Shown here: one piece after another, positions 13,071 through 25,224 of the stretch
Layout of the letters: the number at the start of each line of letters is the position of its first letter
Position numbering within the stretch: position 1 is the stretch's first letter
NCBI GenBank assembly: GCA_051294375.1
Contig: CM119269.1
Location: 2,704,504 to 2,768,503, forward strand
Reading direction: 5' to 3'
Source of the DNA: Paraspadella gotoi
Taxonomy: Eukaryota; Chaetognatha
Length of the DNA: 64,000 bases
Notes under the pieces: generated by a model
Seen by the model: only the letters and a program-made list of their open reading frames with translations
Told to the model about the DNA's origin: nothing
Databases searched by the model: none
Program-made: the position numbers and the translations under genes

Positions 13071-13794
13071 GGCTAGAGATTTGGGTTCCGTTTTGCTTGG
13101 AAATTCGATGGTAAACCTTTCTTTCTTTCTTTTTTCTTGTTTACAATGGGCTGGGAAGTCGAAGTATTATTTCTATCTGTTACTTCATTTGGCCAAGACA
13201 AAAATAAAACAAAAATAGTCTTCGTATTTTTTCCTTTACTGAAATACTGTTACATTTTCGAGTTCACCACCGGTCCACCACCCAAGTGTTAAACGTTTTG
13301 AAATTCTTCGTTTATAATGAGACTTGTTTTGTGCTAAAGTTTTTTTTTCGAAATGATTAGCTCAGCATTTAAAGTAAATTGAACGGGTTTAACAGTTGCA
13401 GTTGCTCCTAATAATTGTAACCGTTACGTTAAAAGGATCATTTCCGTTTCACAAATGAATACTTTTTTAAAGATGTCCTTTAAGCGCTATCTTGATCATA
13501 AAATTTGTTCTTCGTCAAATCTTTACTAGTTAAATATGTTTTTTAATGACCATATGTTTTGATAATTAAACAAATTCTCGGATGAAAATTCCTTGATTTC
13601 CCCATAAAAAAAAAATTATTCGGAATGACACGAAAAGCAATTTATTCTCCTTCCAGCAAATGTATTTTCTCGATGTTTCTCTCTTACCGTGTTTCCAAAT
13701 ACAGTTTGAACGTTTATTTAACTTTTCTCGATTATTATGGATTGTGGAATAAAATAATTAGTTCAATTTGTGAGACAAAAAGTTAAAAAAAGTT

Positions 13795-13847
<53 letters not shown>

Positions 13848-14929
13848 CTAGACACGTGATTCCCATCCCCCGTCGTCTCCCCGCATTTAGTCACCATTAA
13901 CCTCTTTTCCAAGCCAAGGATCGGAAAAGTCGACTGTGAGCCAATTTAAGCGGCGATGAAAGCCAATTACGGGAGACGCCTCGTTTTTGAGAACCAATCG
14001 GCGAAAACGGTTTTGCCGAAATGGGAGCGAATAAATATACAATGCGACGCCAAAGCTGGGGAGGGGGTGGTGAATTTTGTCGGGAGGGGGTTGAGTCCCT
14101 TGTGTCTGCTACGTTAAAGTATTCCTAAATAATTAATTATTGAACTGAAATGTGAGAATACCAAACTATAATCTCGACAACGACAAAATTATTAAAAAAT
14201 GAAATAAAAAAAAGAAATAGGAAGGAAAAGGAAAAGAAAAAGAAAAAGAAAAAGAAAAAGAAAGAAGAAAAAAAAAAGAAAAGAAAAGAAAAAGAAAAGA
14301 AATGAAAAGAAAAGAAAAGAGAAAGAGAAAGGAAAAGAGAACAAGCAGAGAAAATCTGATGTCTCTTTCCTCTGGAAGAAAATTGTTTTTATCCAATCCC
14401 ATCAAAGAAAAGGTGGAATCTTTTTCTCTTTTTTTTTATCTTTTCTCCTTTAGTATTTTTTAGTTAGTTCTGAGAAAAAAGTATCATAAAATAAAGAAAA
14501 ATCAATAAAATTAAATGAGGGGAAAAAAAACTTGAGGAGAATTGTTATTAGCATTATCGAGTTTTCGTCTGTACGATTCGAAAAAACTGAATGGCTTAAG
14601 TACTTTATATAAATACATAAACGATGAAATAAACGAACGAACTTTACCTAAAAATATAGTGAAAAAAAACCTTCAGATTTATCCGCTTTTCTTTTTTTTT
14701 TTCGCATCGCACCATCACTTAGTCGAAAAAAAAAGAAGTAAAAAATCAACGCCGTGATGGGAATGAATAAATCATAAGACCTGAGAAAATTGTACTTTGG
14801 AATATCCACGAAAAAAGGCGGGATTTTTGTTTCGTATCAACTTTTGTTGTTTTATTATAAGTTTGTAAAGAAGTCATGGCTTTGACATCTCTCCAATATA
14901 AAAATTATCTATGGTGGAACAAAATCCAC

Positions 14930-15260
14930 CAACCGTTCATCAGCGGTCATTGGTGCCGGAGGCAAGTCATTCGCCTCCCAACCCAAAGGTCCGGGGTTCT
15001 ATCCCGGTGGCCGCCTAGCAGTTAAGAGGGACGGGTCGCTTAACCCGCCTGTAACATGGTGTTACAGCCTGATCCGAAGCTCAGAGACTGCTTATATTGA
15101 ACGGTTCTGTCATTAACATTTATCAATAATTATTGACTCTTCATATCATTCATTCGATAAACAAATTATCTTGCCCCCAAATTTGAACTGGCTATGTTAA
15201 TTTAAGTCCTTCCTCAGAACCCGGCAAGCTTCCAATCATCTCTCACAGTTTAGTTAAATT
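14930..15260 (+). repeat. tRNA-like SINE candidate
   Basis: A head with a B-box-like GGGGTTCTATCCCGG and a clover-like inverted pair (GGAGGCAAG...CGCCTCC) is followed by a tail with ATCATTCATTCGATAAACAAAT and CCTCAGAACCCGGC...CAATCATCTCTCAC. Related tail sequence occurs at 49,605-49,760 and near 45,890-45,960. It is not a functional tRNA: the arms do not close. Confidence 0.5.
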
Positions 15261-15948
15261 TAAATGTCTTTCGTGACTGAGTAATAATTTTTGTTATATC
15301 AATTACAATTTCTCTATTATATATATTAATTGTTTACATAAAAGGTACCCATCAATATCGTCTTTTTTCTGAAAGACAAGATGTAGAACTAGTATGAAAT
15401 CCTGCACCATGTGTATTGTGTAGTTTTAATAATAAGTGGTATACCATCACTTCGCCTGCTATATCTTCTGGATGAAGCTGGAACACCAGCTCTTAGATTA
15501 AAAACAATTGGACATCAATGATACTGATCTTATGAATACTCGGAGTTAACCCACAAAGAATTTGATGCATATATAGTAAAAAAATTGAATTGAATAAAAT
15601 TTTAGAACCTTCAATCATTTACGATAACTGAGAAACTCAGGGATCGTTGTAACATTTTTTCCCACTTGAAGAGTTCGCGTCAAAAAAAAAAAAAACTCGA
15701 CTCTCGTCTAATAACATTAGAGCAAAAATACACGATATGCTTTCCCACGTTTTCCCTTTTCTTTTTTTCCTTTTTTTCTCTTTTCTTTTTTTTTCTTTTT
15801 TTGCTTTTTTTCCTTTTCTCCTCTTATTGGGATTTCTTTTTCCATTGGTTTCTCCAAATAAATAGCAGTCCGCGTACAAGCGTACAGTGAATATTTAGAA
15901 TTGAAAAGAAAAGAGGGCGAGGCGAGTGGAGAGAGAGATGAGAGAGAG

Positions 15949-15983
<35 letters not shown>

Positions 15984-15992
15984 AGCGAGAGC

Positions 15993-16207
15993 NNNNNNNN
16001 NNNNNNNNNNNNNNNNNNNNNNNNNNNNNNNNNNNNNNNNNNNNNNNNNNNNNNNNNNNNNNNNNNNNNNNNNNNNNNNNNNNNNNNNNNNNNNNNNNNN
16101 NNNNNNNNNNNNNNNNNNNNNNNNNNNNNNNNNNNNNNNNNNNNNNNNNNNNNNNNNNNNNNNNNNNNNNNNNNNNNNNNNNNNNNNNNNNNNNNNNNNN
16201 NNNNNNN
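15993..16207. other. Assembly gap of 215 N
   Basis: Flanked on the left by a (GA)n array, the probable cause of the break. Confidence 0.97.
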
Positions 16208-16281
16208 GAGCCAGACCTAAATTGACCATTTTCTCTCCAGCAGAAGAAAAGGGGTGAGTGACAAACTGTTCCGGTCACAGA

Positions 16282-16312
<31 letters not shown>

Positions 16313-16439
16313 CCGATATAAGGTTAGAGGAATTGGTAAGCGAGGGAGAACTAAAGCGAATGAGATGGATCGAGACAAAGGAGAGAGAGAGAGAGAAAGG
16401 ACGAATACGACAGTGAAAAAGCAGCAGCGCAGCAGCAAA

Positions 16440-18150
16440 GAAGCTGGAAAGAAAACAAGAGCGAAAAGAAAATATATCCGTTTAAAAAAAAAAAAAAGGA
16501 TTCGATTTTCGTCTTTTATTCAAAGAGAATCGGTAGACCGACTCCATTTGAAGCTTCTTTTTTTTTGGCCAAGTTCGTTGACATCGTCGCGTTCTCCTTG
16601 GAAGGGAAGGTGCGTCCAAGTCATACGTATTCTCGAAGCAGACACTGCGCTTTAATCTTTATCTACCCATTGTACCCAACCGCTCCAGTCGTTCGCTTTC
16701 GCCCGAACGAAATTCGAGCGTCCGCAGCCGACGGATAAACTTCATCCTTCTCCCAATGAATCTTTACTTCAATTAAACGTCTCCTTCAAACCAACCGGAC
16801 TCCTCCACTCCCTTTTTTTTGTCCTAATGAACGTCCCTTAATCCCCTGGAATAACTCACCCTCTTCTCTCGGCTTCCAATGAGCGCCTCCACCCCCCTTA
16901 CTCTCAACAGAGGCGCCTCCGGACGTCTCGGCGTCAAAGATTCTCGAGGGAACAAAAGACGTCGATGCAGTTTTCGCTATGCGGCGTCACGCGTCTCGTG
17001 ACGAGAGCGAGGACGAGGACGAGAAAGAGGGGGGAGGAAGATGAGGGGAGAAGAAGACGAAAGGGGGGGATGAGAAAGGACAACGACGACGAAATTAGAA
17101 AGAAGTAAAAAAAAAAAAAATCGAGATTGAAAATTGAAAAGTGAAGAACAACAATCAGATCGACGAATGGAGTCGGTGAAAAACAAAACGGAAAACAAAC
17201 AGGAAAAAACAAAAAGAATCGAGATGAGATTTGCTTTTTAATTCTCATTCTCACATTTAAGTAAGTAGACAGAGATTTCAACCAAAGTGGATTTATTTCT
17301 CAATATCGGAAGACAAAGAAAGGTGTGAGATAGATGAAATCAATGTGGATACAATCGGTATTTATACATTGGGCTCTCTTTCCCGATGGCATGAAGCCCC
17401 TCTTCTCATTGGTCCATTCCGATAACGGCTCAACCAATCAGAGATTCCACCTTCGATGCTCAGTTTGAAGAGATAAAAAAATAACTGAATTCCGGCCAGA
17501 ATATAAACTTACGGTAGATACAATAATTTAGTAAAGATGAAACTAACCATTGATGTCCAAAGGGGACAAATCTGACTGATCCTTAAGAACCCAAACCAAA
17601 TTGGCGCGAGTTAAAGCGAGATACTATAAAATAGTGAAAATAAAAGAGAAGTTGATGAGCGGAATCGTTATGAGGGCGAACTGAGTGAAACCAATCAGTA
17701 CTCTTTGAAGAAGCCTCTAGAGTTCAAAGGGGGTCGACTTAACACTTGGCTGCAGAGGGAGAGAGAATGGGCGAGAGAGACAGAGCGAGAGAGAGAGAGG
17801 GAGACAGAGACAGAATAGGATTTGCATCGGATTCCCCTCCTTTGTCGCCACCTTTTTCATGTTAAAAAGTTTCTCGGTCTGTTTCCTCGCGTTTCGCTTT
17901 CTGACTTTTTTTTTCTCTCTCTCCATTCATTTCGATTCTCCGCGTTTTAACGTCAGTTTTTTTTTAATTTTAAAGGATTAATTATACCTTTCCAACTTTA
18001 ATCGCTTGCCTCTTTTTAAGGTATTATTCCATTTTTTTTATCGGCCGTTTTTAAAACGAAGCATTTCGAAAGTCAGCGATGAGTAAATTTTTCAGGAACG
18101 AAAAAAACAATATTTTCCTACGTCAGGTTCTCGAATTTTTTTCTGATATT

Positions 18151-18193
<43 letters not shown>

Positions 18194-18312
18194 TCCCCCT
18201 TTCACCCGCTCGTGCCCGATGATTTGGCATGAACGTTGAATTTTCTTTTTCAGATTTTCTCAACCGCGAAGAGATGAAAGGAGAGAAGCGGCGACGTCAG
18301 CGACGTCGGCGG
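16440..18312 (+). repeat. Segmental repeat block P, copy 1
   Basis: Starts at the GCTGGAAAGAAAAC sequence that recurs at 23,195, and ends in the AGCGGCGACGTCAGCGACGT stretch. Includes an acidic/basic low-complexity stretch (16,970-17,160), several CCAAT/ATTGG motifs (17,400-17,700), (TC)n at 18,152-18,193 and poly-A runs. I see no convincing gene. Confidence 0.85.
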
Positions 18313-21055
18313 GAGAGAAGATCTACCTCCTCCCCATTTCCTCTATCGATAAGACTCCTCCCGCCTCTCGACCTCACCTCCGACGAAAAAGGGGCGGGAC
18401 CGAAATTGACCCCAGAGAAGCGCGGGCGAGAAGAACGAGAGAAGGGAGGAAAAAGAAAGAAAGGAAAGGAAGGAGGACGAAGAGGAGAATGAGGAGGAAG
18501 GACCCCGGAGGAGATTGAAGGAAGGATAAAAGGAAAAAAAAGGTTGGGGATAGTCTCTCGGAATTTATAAGTGTTGGAATTAAGAAGTTGGATAGAGACG
18601 GATATGGATAGAGAAGTTGGATAGAGACGGATATGGATAGAGACGGAAAAATTTGAGAAAGAAAGAGTAAAGAAGAAAGCGAAACGCGGAAAAGCCTAAA
18701 AATAGGTGTATTAGCAAAGGGAGAAAATAAGTAGAGCAAAAAAAAAAAAAAAATATGTGGGCAGGCAAGAAAAAAAAAGAAAGAAAAAGAAAAATTTATA
18801 GACAAGAATGAAAGGAAAGAAAAAGGTGGGAGTTCGAAAGGAGAAATTTAAAAGAAGAAAGATTGCGCACTGAGAACAATGATTAAAAAAAAAATTGAGA
18901 GAAAAACCTCGGAAAAAAAAGATAAGAGTCGAAAGGGGGCAGATAGTGTTAGCCCTTGGAGCGATAATACGCAATAAAATGCGAAAGAAGATTGATAACG
19001 CGTTGGTAAATAAGTAAGTACTAAGGTACACGCATGTTGAAAAAAAAATGGTGGCTTAAGGAAAATTACAAAGATCGAAAGGAAAGGTGAGTTAGGGTGG
19101 GATCGTTGATAGATACAATTAGAAATCAAAGGTAACGAAGAGACATAAAAGGAAAGCAAAAGAAAATATAAAATAAAGAACAAAATCGGTCCATCGGTGT
19201 TGCGCCGCGGTGACTTTCTTTTCACGTGTATTTCCTTGTGATCACATGACTACATGACTTGGCAATTTATGTTTAACAAACGTCTTTATAAGTATTTGTA
19301 TTTATGACACGCCACTGCATAGAATTCTGTGTTTTATTCTTTATAGTTCTAGGACTTCCTGAAGGCGGCGCGAGTAGTCCTCTAGATTTAAGGTTTTTTC
19401 CGTCTTAACAATGAGCAACAAAGTATAGGCTAGTTATTTGCATTTTTGATGTAAGTGGGACGGACCGACCGACAGACCGACTTATAGAGTTGTTCCGCGG
19501 GTACTCACGGCGCAACTAAAAAAAGGAAGAGAAATATATGGAAAGGAAATGATCATACTAAGAGAGAAAAGAAAAGAATGAAACGCAGAATGAAAGGAAA
19601 GCAAAAGGAAAAGGAAAGAAAATCCCACGGGACGGAATGAAAATGCGGGAGGAACGACGAGGAAAAAAAAAACTGTGGCGCAACGCGAGGGAATTTCCTC
19701 GGTAATAAACAACAACAACTACAACAACAGCGAATCCCTGACGATGGACGAGACGGAGAAAAGGTAGGAAAGAAGGGGAGAAGTGGGGAAAAAGAGGAAG
19801 GGTAGGAAAGAAGGAGAGAAATGGGGAAGAGGAGAAAGGGTAGGAAAGAAGGAGAGAAGTGGGGAAAAAGAGAAAGGGTAGGAAAGAAGGAGAGAAGTGG
19901 AGAAAAAGAGAAAGGGTAAGAAAGAAGGAGCGAAGTGGGGAAAAAGAGAAGTAGGAAGAAGGAGAGAGGTGGGAAGAGAAAAGGATAGAGAAAATTAGTA
20001 AATTAGACAAAAATTGTTAGAATAAGATGAGAGAAAAGTAGAATAAAAAATCTTTATTCTCTATTACGAGGGAAATAGATACTTCTCTTGCCTCGTTCAA
20101 GCCGCGGCCTAATTGTTCCCGAAATAAACAACAATAAACACCATGAGACGAGCAATTGGCATCAATTTGTGTTGGTCCTCGGGGGTTGAAGAGGAGGAGG
20201 CGGATGAGGAGCCTCTCAACGAGTCCTTGAAGCGGTCATGTCTTGAGTCGTGCCTTATGCCTGGCCATTCGTCCGAGATTTTGACGGTTATACTGCCACC
20301 TAGCAGTCGCGAGAAGATTTATTGCCTTACTTTCTCTCTCTCTCTCTCTCTCTCCCTCTTCTGACCCTTTAAAAAGACGGACTAAGTTCGTACACTGGAA
20401 CTTTCGACCTTTTCCGACCGGATGCTGTCACATCGAGGCTTCGTTTGCCTTGAAAAATGAGGTATATTTTCCTCGGCTTTGTATTCCTCCTTTTGCGGCG
20501 GACCGTTATCTACATTGCCTTAGTTCGTGGTCGTTTGACCGCTTATTGCTTAATGCCTTTTTTAGTAATTGATTGCCCGTCGTTGATTGTCATTAAATGG
20601 CCAAAATAATATTTTTTTTCTCCATAGGTATCAAGTGCATTTGATAAACGTTTGCACTTTTACTGACATTTCCCCAAATTATCCTTAACAGAGACACAAC
20701 GAAATGTAAAGTTGTAAAAAAAAAAAGTGTAAGTACATCAGTAATTTGTTTTATTATCATACTTTTATGAAGAGGAGAAATCGAAATACATCACATACCG
20801 AGAAAAACAAATCAATTAAGATTAAAAGTGAGTGAATTCTCGAGCCATTGCAAATTAAAAAAAAAAAACTCGAAGCATGAATATTGAATAAGCGGCAAAG
20901 CTCAGCCGAGATTCTCCGAGAAAATAGGAGGATGACGCGAAAAAAATGATTTTCCGCAATCTGATAAAAAAAGTTTTGAAAAAAAAAAAGTTAAAAAATA
21001 TAAACTTCTTCAAGTGAAATATATATTTCGGTCGGGATCACATCTTCTTCGGTCG
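18313..21055 (+). repeat. Segmental repeat block Q, copy 1
   Basis: Begins CTACCTCCTCCCCATTTCC and ends TTCGGTCGGGATCACATC. It is the reverse complement of the blocks at 25,225-27,845 and 31,395-34,105. Holds purine-rich strings, element W, a GGAGAGAAGTGGGG-type minisatellite (19,760-19,990) and a conserved short ORF. Confidence 0.88.
19180..19505 (+). repeat. Element W copy inside block Q1
   Basis: Contains the TCCTGAAGGCGGCGC core followed by GACCGACCGACAGACCG. Equivalent inverted copies occur in Q2 (about 26,715-27,015) and Q3 (about 32,925-33,245). Confidence 0.75.
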
Positions 21056-21378
21056 ACGGCGTCACGACGCGCGCGAACGTCTCCGTGACATCTTGACGCT
21101 CGTCGAATTTGACGCTGCGTCAAAAAAAAAAAAAAAAAAAAAATCACGCCACGTTTTTCCGACGTAATTCATCAAAAGTAATGAGACGCGTCACTTGACG
21201 TGGATTCCCGACCAGGATTTGCCCGACGTTAAACGTGACCCCCTGCGCGAACGAAACGTCAAAGCCTCGCTCTCTTTTTTTCACGCGGCGCGTACATGAC
21301 GTTGGGGGGGGGCGGGAGGCGCTGACGGAACGCGGCGTGCTGACGCCGTGGGACGCGGAACGATTCCCGCCGACCGCT
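21056..21378 (+). repeat. Block R, first copy, ends at a gap
   Basis: TGACGC/GACGT-rich stretch with a poly-A run at 21,122-21,143 and a poly-G run near 21,305. The same sequence restarts immediately after the 25-N gap (21,404-21,700) and is inverted at 24,963-25,240. Confidence 0.88.
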
Positions 21379-21403
21379 NNNNNNNNNNNNNNNNNNNNNN
21401 NNN
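21379..21403. other. Assembly gap of 25 N
   Basis: Flanked on both sides by the same roughly 300 bp sequence (block R), as if two overlapping contig ends were abutted instead of merged. Confidence 0.95.
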
Positions 21404-21699
21404 CTTCCGTGACATCTTGACGCTCGTCGAATTTGACGCTGCGTCAAAAAAAAAAAAAAAAAAAAAATCACGCCACGTTTTTCCGACGTATTCATCAAAG
21501 TAAGAGACGCGTCACTTGACGTGGATTCCCACCAGGATTTGCCCGACTTTAAACGTGACCCCCTGCGCGAACGAAACGTCAAAGCCCGCTCTTTTTTTTT
21601 CACGCGGCGCGTGACATGACGTTGGGGGGGGGCGGGAGGCGTGCGGACGCGGCGTGTGCGCCGTGGACGGGCGGAACGATTCCCGCCGACTCGCTGACG

Positions 21700-22610
21700 T
21701 CGCCGCTTCTCTCCTTCACTCTTCGCGGTTTGAGAAAATCTGAAAAAGAAAATTTCACGTTCATGCCAATCATCGGGCACGAAGGTGAAAGGGGGAAGAG
21801 AGAGAGGAGGAGAGAAGAGAGAGAGAGAGAAGAGAGAGAGAGAAAGAGAGAGAGAGAGGAGAGAGAGAGAAAGAAATATCAGAAAAATTCGGAACTGACG
21901 TAGGAAAATATTGTTTTTTCGTTCCTGAAAATTTACTCATCGCTGACTTTCGAAATGCTTCGTTTTAAAAACGGCCGATAAAAAAATGGAATAATACCTT
22001 AAAAAGAGGCAAGCGATTAAAGTTGGAAAGGTATAATTAATCCTTTAAAATTAAAAAAAAAACTGACGTTTAAAACGCGGAGAATCGAAATGAATGGAGA
22101 GAGAGAAAAAAAAAGTCAGAAAGCGAAACGCGAGGAACAGACCGAGAAACTTTTTAACATGAAAAAGGTGGCACAAAGGAGGGAATCCGATGCAAATCTA
22201 TCTGTCTCTGTCTCCCTCCTCTCTTCGCTCTGTCTCTCTCCCCTTCTCTCTCCCTCTGCAGCCAAGTGTTAAGTCGACCCCTTTGAACTCTAGAGGCTTC
22301 TTCAAAGAGTACTGATTGGTTTCACTCAGTTTCGCCCTCATAACGATTCCGCTCATCAACTTCTCTTTTATTTTTACTATTTTATAGTATCTCGCTTTAA
22401 CTCGCGCCAATTTGGTTTGGGTTCTTAAGGATCAGTCAATTTGTCCCTTTGTCAGGGGTATTTTCATCTTTTACTAATTATTATCACTCAGTTATATTCT
22501 GGCCGGATTCATTATTTTATCTTTCAAACTGAGCATCGAATGGAATCTCTGATTGGTTGATCTTATCGTCCAATGAGAAGAGGGGCTTTCATGCCATCGG
22601 GAAAGAGATA
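21700..22610 (-). repeat. Block P, partial inverted copy
   Basis: Reverse complement of about 17,380-18,300: GA array at 21,790-21,870, then the poly-A/T and CCAAT-bearing parts in reverse order. It ends near 22,610, where unique sequence begins. Confidence 0.85.
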
Positions 22611-23189
22611 CGAAATCTATGTTTGTACTATATGCCCTATATAGTATATATTTATCTCGCATATATGATATATATGAATAAATACATCCGACGTTCCGTG
22701 TCACGGACCGCATGTCATATGTTCTTCTTTCAATTCAACTTTTTTTTTTTTATTCTTTTCTATATCTAGTTTTTCGTTGTTTGTTTGTCCTCTTTTCTCT
22801 CTTCTCTCTCTCTCTCTTTATATCTCTTGTTCTTCCTCTCCCTTCATTCCTCCCCCCCCCCGCCCTCTTTATCTGACTGCATAGTCTATATGCATTTATG
22901 GTCCTCGAGAACTGACGCTCGCAGAAGTGGGAGGCGGCTCATGGAAGCCGAGAGAGAGGTGATTATTTCCATGGATAAGTGATATAAAAAAAGGATCTCT
23001 TTGGAAGAGAAGAGATAGACAGGGAGAGGATAAGTATCGCGTCGGCCGAAAGAAGCTGCTCTGCGTAATATATACGACGCGAGCGTGGGTACAATGGTAG
23101 AAAAGATAAATAATATACCGTCGCGTACTTAATAAGTAGAGAAATAATATTTAGAACTCCCGTTTTCCTCCCCCCCGGTGAGAGAGGAT
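22611..23189. other. Unique spacer of the inverted repeat
   Basis: Sequence present once in the window, with TATA-rich DNA (22,630-22,690), poly-T and a (TC)n run at 22,795-22,820. No gene recognised. Confidence 0.5.
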
Positions 23190-24781
23190 AGAAGGCTGGA
23201 AAGAAAACAGAGCGAAAAGAAATATACCGTTTAAAAAAAAAAAAAAAAGGATTCGATTTTACGTCTATTCAGAGAATCGTAGACGCACTCCCACTCATTG
23301 GCAGATAGCTTTCTGCCAGCGTGAATGCCCCTGGAGAATGTGGCCAAGTATACGTATTTCGAGCAGCCACTTGCGCTTTAATCTTTATCTACCCATGACC
23401 CAACCGCTCCAGTCGTTCGCTTTCGCCCGAACGAAATTCGAGCGTCCGCAGCCGACGGATAAACCACCCTTCCCCAAGAAACTTACCTAAGTTAAACGTC
23501 TCCTTCAAACCAACCGGACTCCTCCATCCCTTTTTTTTTTGTCCTAATGAACGTCCCCAATCCCGTAAAACCACCCTCTCTCGGCTTCCAATGAGCCCCT
23601 CCACCCCCCTTACTCTCAACAGAGCGCCTCGGACGTCTCGGCTAAAGATTCTCGAGGGAACAAAAGACGTCGATGCAGTTTTCGCTATGCGGCGTCAGCG
23701 TCTCGACGAGAGCGAGGACAGGACGAGAAAGAGGGGGAGGAAGATGAGCGAGAGGAAAGACGAAAGGGGGATGAGAAAGGACAACGACGACGAAAAAAAA
23801 GTAAAAAAAAAAAAAAAATCCGAGATTGAAATTGAAAGTGAAGAACAACAATCAGATCGACGAATGGAGTCGGTGAAAACAACGAAAAACAAAACATAGG
23901 AAAAACAAAAAGAATCGAGATGAGTATGCTTTTTAATTCTCATCTCCATAAGAAGTAGACGAGAGAACCAAGTGGATTTATTTCCAACTGGAAGACAAAG
24001 AAAGGTGTGAGAGAGAGAATCAAGTGGATACAATCGGTATTTATACATGGGTCTTTCCGATGGCATGAAGCCCCTCTTCTCATTGGTCCATTCCGATAAC
24101 GGCTCAACCAATCAGAGATTCCACCTTCGATGCTCAGTTTGAAGAGATATAAAAAATAACTGAATTCCGCCAGAATATAAACTACGGTAGATACAAAATT
24201 AGAAAGAAAAAAGCATGACCAAAGGGGACAAATCTGACTGATCCTTAAGAACCCAAACAAATTGGCGGCGGTTAAAGCGAGATACTATAAAATAGTAAAA
24301 TAAAGAGAAGTTGATGACCGGAATCGTTATGAGGCGAACTGGGTGAAAGCAATCAGTACTCTTTGAAGAAGCTCAGAGTCATAGGGGGTCGACTAACACT
24401 TGGCGCATGAGGGAGAGAGAATGGGCGAGAGACAGACGAGAGAAGAGAGGGAGACAGAGACAGAAATAGGATTTGCATCGGATTCCTCCTTTGTCGCCAC
24501 CTTTTCATGTTAAAAAGGTCTCGGTCGTGTTCCTCGCGTCGCTTGCTGACTTTTTTCTCTCTCTCCATCATTTCGTTCTCCGCGTTTAACGTCAGTTTTT
24601 TTTAATTTAAAGGATAAATAACCTTTCCAACTTAATCGCTTGCCTCTTTTTAAGGTATTATTCCATTTTTTATCGGCGTTTTTAAAACGAAGCATTTCGA
24701 AAGTCAGCGATGAGTAAATTTTTCAGGAACGAAAAAAACATATTTTCCTACGTCAGGGTTCTCGAATTTTTCTGATATTCT

Positions 24782-24834
<53 letters not shown>

Positions 24835-24962
24835 CTCCCCCTCTCTCCCCTCCCTTCACCCGCTCGTGCCGATGATTGGCATGAACGTTGAATTTTCTTT
24901 TTTCAGATCTCACCGCGAAGAGATGAATGGAGAGAAGCGGCGACGTCAGCGACGTCGCGGGA
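23190..24962 (+). repeat. Segmental repeat block P, copy 2
   Basis: Direct copy of 16440-18312 with many single-base deletions. It continues into block R in inverted orientation, whereas copy 1 continues into Q. Confidence 0.85.
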
Positions 24963-25224
24963 ATCGTTCCGCGTCCCACGGCGCACACGCGCTCCGTCAC
25001 GCCCTCCCGCCCCCCCCCCAACGTCATGTCACGCGCCGCGTGAAAAAAAAGAGCGAGGCTTTGACGTTTCGTTCGCGCAGGGGCACGTTTAACGTCGGGC
25101 AAATCCTGCCGGGAACCACGTCAAGTGACGCGCTCTTTACTTGATGAATTACGTCGGAAAAACGTGGCGTGATTTTTTTTTTTTTTTTTTTGACGCAGCG
25201 TCAAATCGACGAGCGTCAAGATTG

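Larger units (their letters stand above)
13010..16439. other. Intergenic stretch with no gene seen
   Basis: AT-rich DNA, a (GA)n run at 13,795-13,850, poly-purine DNA at 14,200-14,345, a SINE candidate at 14,930, pyrimidine-rich DNA at 15,745-15,850 and a 215-N gap (15993-16207) in a GA array. Confidence 0.6.

Noticed and set aside
16970-17220. Acidic/basic coding exon in block P (MRRHASRDESEDEDEKEG)
   Set aside because: Frame differs between the two copies and the rest is homopurine low-complexity sequence.
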